Below, piece by piece: positions 58,180-64,000 of a stretch of 64,000 nt of DNA (its first letter is position 1; each line of letters opens with the position of its first letter). The DNA is taken from contig NZ_BMUG01000008.1 of NCBI RefSeq assembly GCF_014650075.1, positions 62,001 to 126,000 of the forward strand, read 5' to 3'. A program made the position numbers and the translations under genes. The notes beneath the pieces are model-generated. The model did no database searches. It was not told where the DNA came from and saw nothing but the letters and a program-made list of their open reading frames with translations. This DNA is from Streptomyces microflavus. GTDB taxonomy: Bacteria > Actinomycetota > Actinomycetes > Streptomycetales > Streptomycetaceae.

Positions 58180-59130
58180 TCAGACGTGGTGGCCGGCGGC
58201 CCGGTCGATGCGCAGGCCCAGCGGGCCCGTGTCGAGCGCGCCGTCCGCGCCTGTGGCGAACCGCCACGCGGCGGCCGGTACGTCACCGAGCAGCAGCAGC
58301 GCGTCCGTTCGGCTCCACGCCATCGGCCGCCCCTCCTCGGTGCAGTGGGCGGCGTCCATGACGAAGAGCCGGTGCGCCGGTGCCCCGCCCTGCCCGGCGT
58401 CATCGCCCTCGATCAGCTGGAACACCTCTGTCACCCCGTCGTCCGGGAGCAGGGTGAACGCCGTCCCCTCCTCCGCCCCCTGGGCCAGGGCCTCCTTGAG
58501 GCTCGCGGCCGTGCGCAGCCGGGCCGACCGGACGCCGAGCTCGTCGGCCAGGGCGGTCGCGCCGGACCCGACCAGGGTCACCTCGCCCCTGCGCCCCACC
58601 GGGCCGGTCAGCACTTCGGCGACGAACGCCGCCGCCAGCCGCCGTGCGTCGGCCGTGCTGCCCGTCAGCGCGATCGGCGCGGCGGCCCGGGCCAGGTCGA
58701 CCAGCACCCGTTCGCCGTCCTGGAAGCCGAGAGTGACGGTCAGCGGGAAGGGGTGGTCCGGCTGCGGCCCCAGCTCCGCCGCGGTGAGCGACTTCCTGGC
58801 CAGCGACCACTCCTCGCCGTCCTCGTCCGACTCCCAGGGCGCGGGCGCGTCCCGGTCGAAGCGGGCCAGCCGCAGGACCAGCCGCTCGTCGGACGAGACC
58901 ACCACATAGGTGTCGGGCAGCTCCCGCCCGCCGCGCTCGCAGGCCGCGGCGAGGACGCGCAACCCGAGGTCGACGTCCTCCAGAGCGACCCGTCCGGTGA
59001 CGGCCGCGCCGGGCGCGCGGCGGGAAGCCGGGCGCCCCTCGGGGGATGTTCGCGGGCTCAGGATCAGCGCGGCGACGGCACCGAGCAGCGCGATGCCCAG
59101 CACTGCGGCCAGGACGACGGACACGGTCAT
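58180..59130 (-). CDS. Single-TM protein next to type VII secretion ATPase, function unknown
   Basis: A 316-residue protein with one N-terminal TM helix (VVLAAVLGIALLGAVAALIL) and a large soluble alpha/beta part (about 50-316; VALEDVDLGLRVLAAACERGG, VTLVGSGATALADELGV). I do not recognise the family. It is divergent from the EccC/EssC-like gene with 225 bp between, and similar placement in other Streptomyces suggests a secretion-accessory role; this is inference. Confidence 0.72.
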   Translation of the reverse strand: MTVSVVLAAVLGIALLGAVAALILSPRTSPEGRPASRRAPGAAVTGRVALEDVDLGLRVLAAACERGGRELPDTYVVVSSDERLVLRLARFDRDAPAPWESDEDGEEWSLARKSLTAAELGPQPDHPFPLTVTLGFQDGERVLVDLARAAAPIALTGSTADARRLAAAFVAEVLTGPVGRRGEVTLVGSGATALADELGVRSARLRTAASLKEALAQGAEEGTAFTLLPDDGVTEVFQLIEGDDAGQGGAPAHRLFVMDAAHCTEEGRPMAWSRTDALLLLGDVPAAAWRFATGADGALDTGPLGLRIDRAAGHHV

Positions 59131-59355
59131 GGAGAAGCCACCTCGCGGCTGAAGCAGAGAAGAGGAAAGGGGACGGAGGGAGGAAGGGAGGAAAGAGGGG
59201 CTCGGGAGCCCGTCCTCACTCCCCTACGGATGTAGCCGCGTATCGGTTCTCGACGACCCCGCACGATCCGAGAACCCGACACGGCGCGGAGCCGTAGGAC
59301 GAGGCGGAACCGCGTTCGCGGCCCTTGCCCGACCGTCCTCACCTGGAGATTCACC

Positions 59356-62300
59356 GTGCGCCTGCTTCTCACCGTCGTCGATGACGTCGGCGACACCTTC
59401 GACGTGCAGATCGAAGCCGAACCGGACACGCCCGTAGGCACCCTCGCCCGGGCCCTGGCCGGCACCGGGACGGGCCCAACCTCCGAAAGCGAAACCGCAG
59501 CCGCGGCCGAAAGCGCAACCGGCTCCGGGGGCGGACCCGGCTCCCCGATCGCCGTCCGGGTCGACGGAGTCCTCGTGCCTCCGGAGACGACTCTCCAGGA
59601 GTCGCCGCTGCGGGATGCCGCCGTCGTCCGCCTGGGCCACCGGGCGCGGACCGCCCCGCAGGAGCCCGGCGGCCTGGTGGAGGTACGGGTCGTCAGCGGT
59701 ACGGGAGCGGGGTCGGTGCACCGGCTGGACATCGGCGAGTACCACATCGGCCTCACCCCGGACGGTGTCCCCCGGGTCGACCGCAGCGCCACCGCGGCCG
59801 GGCTGGCCGGGCTGCGGGTCGGCCCGGGCGGCCGCTGCACCCTGCTGCCGTACGACGACGGGAGCGCCGGGAAGCCGGTGTCCCCCGCGCGTTCCACCGC
59901 CGCGCCTTTGGTGCTGCTGGACCGCGAGGAGGTCGCCGAGGAGCGGACCTGGCCGGCCGGCGGCCAGCTCGCCGTCGGTGGGTCGCTGCTCGAACTCGCC
60001 CTGACCGAACGCCCCGACGCCGCCGTACAGCCCTCCGAGGACGGCGCCGGTCTCGACTACAACCGTCCGCCCCGGCTGCTGCCCCCGAAGCCCGGCGCGA
60101 ACTTCCGGCTGCCCTCTCCCCCCGCCGAGCCCGAGCGCCGCCCGCTGCCGTACATCACCGCCATCGCCCCGCTCGTCCTGGCCGCCGGTGGTGTCTTCCT
60201 CTTCGGGCGGCTCTCGGCGCTGCTGTTCGGGCTGCTCACGCCCGTCGTCGTGATCGGGAACTACGTGATGAGCCGCCGCAGCGGCAAGGAATCGTACGCG
60301 ACCCGGCTCAAGAAGTACGAGGAGGCCAGGGCGCGGATCGAGACCGAGGCCGACGAGGCCGTCGTCGCCGAACGGACCGCCCGCAGAAGCTGGTTCCCCG
60401 ACCCCGCCGCCGTACTGCTCACCGCTGTCGGGCCGCGCCGCAGGCTCTGGGAGCGCCGCACCTCCGACGCGGACTTCCTCGAACTGCGCGTCGGGACCGC
60501 CGACCAGCCCTCCGACGTGGTGCTCCAGGACCCGACCGTGGACGAGCACAGGCGCCAGCTCCCGCGGGTCGCCTTCGACGTGCCCGTCACGGTGGGGCTG
60601 CGCGGGCACCGGGTGCTGGGCATCGCGGGCCGGAGCGAGGCCGTACGGGCCGTGGCCCGCTGGGTCGTCGGGCAGGCCGCGATCCTGCACAGCCCGCGCG
60701 ACCTCCAGCTGTACGTCCTCACCGGGCCCGGCGGCGAACGCGACTGGGCGTGGGTCCGGTGGCTGCCGCACGTCCGGCCGCGGCCCGGGCAGGACACCGT
60801 GATCACGGTCGGTACGGACACCGAGTCCGCCGCCCGGCGGGTGTCGGAGCTGACCGCCCTGATCACCGCCCGTACGGCCGCCGGGGCGACCACCGGGCAG
60901 CAGGACGTCCTGGTCGTCCTGGACGGGGCCCGGCGGCTGCGTTCGCTGCCCGGGATCGTCCAGATCCTGCGGGACGGCCCGTCCGTCGGCGTCCACGCCG
61001 TGTGCCTGGACGACGAGGAGCGGCTGCTGCCCGAGGAGTGCCAGGCCGTCGTCGTGGAGGAGCCGGGCGGGACACTGCGGATCGGCCGGTCCGGGGTCGC
61101 CACCCTCACCGGTGTCCGCCCCGACCGGGTCACCGCCGACTGGTGCCGTTCCGTCGGACGGGCACTCGGGCCGCTCCGCGATCCGGGCGGCTCGGCCGAG
61201 GAGGCCTCCGTACTGCCGGGCGCCGCGCGGCTGCTGGACGTCCTGAGCCTGGACCCGCCCACTGCGGAGGCGGTCGCGGGCCGCTGGCGGGCGGGCGGCC
61301 GCACCACGTCCGCGGTCGTCGGGGTGTCGCTGGACGGGCCGTTCGCCCTGGACCTGCGGCGGGACGGGCCGCACGGGCTGGTCGCCGGGACCACCGGCTC
61401 CGGCAAGTCCGAGCTGCTCCAGACCCTCGTGGCATCCCTGGCCGTGGGCAACCGGCCCGACGCCATGACCTTCGTCCTCGTGGACTACAAGGGCGGGTCG
61501 GCCTTCAAGGACTGCGTGTCCCTGCCGCACACCGTCGGCATGGTCACCGACCTGGACGCCCATCTCGTGGAGCGCGCCCTGACCTCACTGTCGGCCGAGC
61601 TGAAGCGGCGCGAGCACATCCTCGCCGGGGCGGGGGCCAAGGACATCGAGGACTACATCGACCTCCTCGTACGCGAACCGCACCGGCCACCGCTGCCCCG
61701 GCTCCTCATCGTCATCGACGAGTTCGCCTCGATGGTCCGCGAACTCCCGGACTTCGTGAAGGGGTTGGTCAACATCGCCCAGCGGGGCCGCTCGCTCGGC
61801 ATCCACCTCATCCTGGCCACCCAGCGCCCCGGCGGTGTCGTATCGCCCGAGATCCGGGCCAACACCAATCTGCGGATCGCGCTCCGCGTCACCGACCGCA
61901 GCGAGAGCCAGGACGTCATCAACTCCCCCGAGTCCGCAGGGATTTCGAAGAGTCATCCGGGCCGCGCCCATGTGCGCCTCGGGCAGACCTCCCTCGTTCC
62001 CTTCCAGGCCGGACGCGTCGGCGGGCGCAGGCCGGGTGCGGCGGCCGACGCCTCGGCACCCGCGCCCTGGGTCGTACCGGTCGGCTGGGGCCGGCTCGGC
62101 GCGCCCCTGCCGCCGCGCCCGCGCGTCGCGCGCACCGAGTCGGACTCGGCCGTGACCGACCTCGCCGACCTGGTCGAGGCAGTGCGCGGCGCCAACCGGG
62201 AGCTCGGCGTCCCGCAGCAGCACAGCCCCTGGCTGCCCGCCCTGCCCACGACCCTGGTCCTGGACGATCTGCCGGCCCCCGCCTCCGGGCCGTACGACCT

Positions 62301-63813
62301 CCCGCCCGTCCCGTACGGACTGGTCGACCTGCCCGCCGAGCAGGCCCAACTCTCCCTGGCTCTGGACCTGTCGACCTTCGGCCATCTGCACCTCGTCGGC
62401 TCGCCGCGGGCCGGCCGGTCGCAGACCCTGCGCTCCATCGCGGGCGCCCTGGCCCGCGCGCACTCCTGCGCCGATCTGCATCTGTACGGCATCGACTGCG
62501 GCAACGGCGCCCTGCTGGCCCTGGAAGCGCTGCCGCACACGGGCGCCGTCGTCCAGCGCACCCAGCCGGAGCGCCTGGCCCGGCTGCTCTCCCGGCTCAC
62601 CGCCGAAGTCGCGCGGAGGCAGGAGCTGTTGGCCGCTCGGGGTGCCGCCGATCTGCCCGAGCTGCGCAGCGCACTCCCGGCCGGGGAGCGGCCCGCGCAC
62701 ATCGTGGTCCTCCTCGACCGGTGGGAGGTGTTCGACAAGACCCTCGCCGACTACGACAGCGGCAGTCTGCTCAACGGCATCCTCGGGCTGCTGCGCGAAG
62801 GTGCGAGCGTGGGCGTCCATGTGGTGGTCGCCGGTGACCGGACGCTGTTCTCCAGCCGGCTCAGCTCCACCACCGAGGAGAAGCTGGTCCTGCGGCTCAA
62901 CGAGAAGTCCGAGTACAGCATGATCGGGGTCCCGCAGCGGTCCGTCCCCGACGACATCCCCTCCGGGCGGGCGCTGCGCGCCACGGACAAGGCCGAGGTG
63001 CAGATCGCCCTCCTCGCCCCGGACACGACGGGGCAGGCCCAGGCAGCCGCGCTCCACGCCATCGGGGCCGTATGCGCGGAGCGTGACGCCGAAGTACCGC
63101 GCGCAGCAAGGCCGTTCCGGGTCGACCTGCTGCCGGACCGGGTGAGCGGGGCGGAGGCCGCCGCCCTCCTGCCGGTGCCCCGGCCGGGGCCGCTGTGGGC
63201 GATGGTCGGCGTGGGTGGCGACGAACTGGCCGCCGTCGGCGCCGACCTGGCCCTCAGCCCGAGCTTCGTGGTCGGCGGTCCGGTCCGCTCGGGGCGCAGC
63301 ACGCTGCTGCTGACGATGGCGCTGTCGCTGCTGGACGCCGGTACGCGGGTCGTGGTCGCGGCTCCGCGCCGCTCGCCTCTGCGTGAACTCGCCGGCCGGG
63401 AAGGGGTGGTGGCGGTCTTCACGGACGCGGACATCTCCCGGGAGGCGCTGGAGACGGTCCTCGCCGACCATCCGGGGCCGCTCGTGGTGGTCATCGACGA
63501 TGCGGACGGCCTCCAGAAGTCGGAGGCCGAACCGGTGCTCGGCGCCATCGCGCGGACCGGGGCGGAGACCGGCCGGGGGCTGATCCTGGCCGGTCAGACG
63601 GACCGGCTGATGGCGGGCTTCTCCGGCTGGTTCGTGGACGTACGGCGCAACAGGCAGGGCGCGCTGCTGAGTCCGCAGGCGGTCGGCGACGGTGAGCTGA
63701 TCGGCGGCAAGGTGCCGCGCAGCCGCATCGGCGGCGGCAGGCCGGGCCGGGCGCTGTTCCACAACGGGGACGGGCGGCTGCGGACGGTCCAGGTCCCGCA
63801 GACGGAGCTGTAG
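59356..63813 (+). CDS. EccC/EssC-like FtsK/SpoIIIE ATPase of type VII secretion
   Basis: A 1485-residue motor protein. Residues 1 to about 230 resemble the tandem N-terminal beta domains (FHA/ubiquitin-like) of EssC. Two TM helices lie near 265-305. Three FtsK-type ATPase domains follow. The first has a canonical Walker A (GTTGSGKSE, about 678) and Walker B (LLIVIDEFASM, about 785-795). The second (GSPRAGRSQT, about 1015) and third (GGPVRSGRST, about 1306) have arginine instead of the Walker lysine. The single active motor plus two substrate-binding domains is the usual EccC logic. The GTG start has a GGAG site. WXG100 genes are not inside the window. Confidence 0.9.
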   Translation: MRLLLTVVDDVGDTFDVQIEAEPDTPVGTLARALAGTGTGPTSESETAAAAESATGSGGGPGSPIAVRVDGVLVPPETTLQESPLRDAAVVRLGHRARTAPQEPGGLVEVRVVSGTGAGSVHRLDIGEYHIGLTPDGVPRVDRSATAAGLAGLRVGPGGRCTLLPYDDGSAGKPVSPARSTAAPLVLLDREEVAEERTWPAGGQLAVGGSLLELALTERPDAAVQPSEDGAGLDYNRPPRLLPPKPGANFRLPSPPAEPERRPLPYITAIAPLVLAAGGVFLFGRLSALLFGLLTPVVVIGNYVMSRRSGKESYATRLKKYEEARARIETEADEAVVAERTARRSWFPDPAAVLLTAVGPRRRLWERRTSDADFLELRVGTADQPSDVVLQDPTVDEHRRQLPRVAFDVPVTVGLRGHRVLGIAGRSEAVRAVARWVVGQAAILHSPRDLQLYVLTGPGGERDWAWVRWLPHVRPRPGQDTVITVGTDTESAARRVSELTALITARTAAGATTGQQDVLVVLDGARRLRSLPGIVQILRDGPSVGVHAVCLDDEERLLPEECQAVVVEEPGGTLRIGRSGVATLTGVRPDRVTADWCRSVGRALGPLRDPGGSAEEASVLPGAARLLDVLSLDPPTAEAVAGRWRAGGRTTSAVVGVSLDGPFALDLRRDGPHGLVAGTTGSGKSELLQTLVASLAVGNRPDAMTFVLVDYKGGSAFKDCVSLPHTVGMVTDLDAHLVERALTSLSAELKRREHILAGAGAKDIEDYIDLLVREPHRPPLPRLLIVIDEFASMVRELPDFVKGLVNIAQRGRSLGIHLILATQRPGGVVSPEIRANTNLRIALRVTDRSESQDVINSPESAGISKSHPGRAHVRLGQTSLVPFQAGRVGGRRPGAAADASAPAPWVVPVGWGRLGAPLPPRPRVARTESDSAVTDLADLVEAVRGANRELGVPQQHSPWLPALPTTLVLDDLPAPASGPYDLPPVPYGLVDLPAEQAQLSLALDLSTFGHLHLVGSPRAGRSQTLRSIAGALARAHSCADLHLYGIDCGNGALLALEALPHTGAVVQRTQPERLARLLSRLTAEVARRQELLAARGAADLPELRSALPAGERPAHIVVLLDRWEVFDKTLADYDSGSLLNGILGLLREGASVGVHVVVAGDRTLFSSRLSSTTEEKLVLRLNEKSEYSMIGVPQRSVPDDIPSGRALRATDKAEVQIALLAPDTTGQAQAAALHAIGAVCAERDAEVPRAARPFRVDLLPDRVSGAEAAALLPVPRPGPLWAMVGVGGDELAAVGADLALSPSFVVGGPVRSGRSTLLLTMALSLLDAGTRVVVAAPRRSPLRELAGREGVVAVFTDADISREALETVLADHPGPLVVVIDDADGLQKSEAEPVLGAIARTGAETGRGLILAGQTDRLMAGFSGWFVDVRRNRQGALLSPQAVGDGELIGGKVPRSRIGGGRPGRALFHNGDGRLRTVQVPQTEL

Positions 63814-63831
63814 CCGCGCCGGACGCACGAG

Positions 63832-63863
63832 AGAGGGCTCCCGGGGGATTCCGGGAGCCCTCT
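63832..63863 (+). terminator. Terminator after the secretion ATPase
   Basis: AGAGGGCTCCCGG-GGGATT-CCGGGAGCCCTCT: a perfect 13-bp stem with 6-base loop, 18 bp after the stop. Transcription of the ATPase gene probably ends here. Confidence 0.85.
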
Positions 63864-63955
63864 GTCGGCTGTGGGCCCTACTGCCGGCTGTGCGGCTCTG
63901 CCGGCTGTGGGCCCGCTCTCCGCTGCGAAGGCGCGGAACTACGGGCCGTGCAGGG

Positions 63956-64000
63956 TCACGCGCTCTCCGCCTGCCGCGCGGCCTCGGCGCGGGCCTTGAG
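63956..64000 (-). CDS. 3' end of an unidentified gene
   Basis: On the minus strand the last 14 codons before a stop read LKARAEAARQAESA, with codon use normal for the genome. Only this fragment is visible; no family can be assigned. Its convergent position after the terminator fits a real gene end. Confidence 0.4.
   Translation of the reverse strand, partial: LKARAEAARQAESA

Overview
The window is chromosomal DNA from a high-GC actinomycete, almost certainly Streptomyces. Pointers are the very high third-position GC, common GTG and TTG starts, many 4-base ATGA/GTGA overlaps, and families typical of that genus: SigB/SigF-type sigma factors, DUF5709, DUF5133, DUF3618 and DUF4235 stress proteins, and an EccC/EssC-like type VII secretion ATPase. 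No rRNA, tRNA, insertion sequence or CRISPR array was found.

Region 1 (1-7661): the 3' end of an AftD-like membrane glycosyltransferase leads a tightly overlapping run (condensation-domain protein, methyltransferase, DMT permease, Trm112-like protein, FkbM methyltransferase). This looks like an envelope glycan or lipid modification operon. A PRC-barrel protein follows, then the decayed remains of two amidohydrolase genes.

Region 2 (7700-15500): a siderophore/iron locus. It has an AraC regulator under a perfect iron-box palindrome, a siderophore-binding lipoprotein, two FecCD permeases and two overlapping ABC half-transporters. The two ATPase domains are degenerate in complementary ways, so only one ATP site should work. 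No FecE-type ATPase is present.

Region 3 (15490-21828): DUF1345 membrane protein, FdhF/YdeP-like molybdopterin oxidoreductase, secreted neutral ceramidase, and an IclR regulator after a strong 20-bp hairpin.

Region 4 (21870-28255): the best candidate for an undescribed system. A TPR-CHAT protease with an intact His/Cys dyad is divergent from a gene encoding an unknown N-terminal domain, a TIR-like (PF10137-type) domain and an FxLYD domain. Immediately downstream is an NB-ARC-TPR (STAND/NLR-like) protein whose N-terminal tail carries an amyloid-signalling-like VVQAG...GGVHLH motif.

Region 5 (28270-45000): metabolism and stress genes. These include an acyl-CoA dehydrogenase with its PadR regulator and operator, a cysteine-rich pentapeptide-repeat protein, a CPA1 antiporter, an ATP-grasp enzyme coupled to a CocE/NonD hydrolase, a flavodoxin-fold reductase, STAS and DUF5133 proteins, small hydrophilic stress proteins, an epimerase, a zinc dehydrogenase, an isochorismatase-type hydrolase and a SigB-family sigma factor.

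Region 6 (45146-50126): a second conflict-like module. A Ser/Thr kinase is translationally coupled to an unrecognised coiled-coil/two-TM protein, divergent from a P-loop ATPase of the Sll1717 type.

Region 7 (50245-57330): an ArsR-type winged-helix regulator, secreted proteins, a second SigB/SigF-type sigma factor facing a holin-like/DUF3618/DUF4235 stress operon (the DUF3618 protein carries LEA-like 11-residue repeats), an arsenic-resistance remnant with two divergent ArsR genes, and a sarcosine-oxidase-like flavoenzyme.

Region 8 (57366-64000): two unknown membrane-anchored proteins divergent from a 1485-residue EccC/EssC-like type VII secretion ATPase, a terminator, and the 3' end of one more gene.
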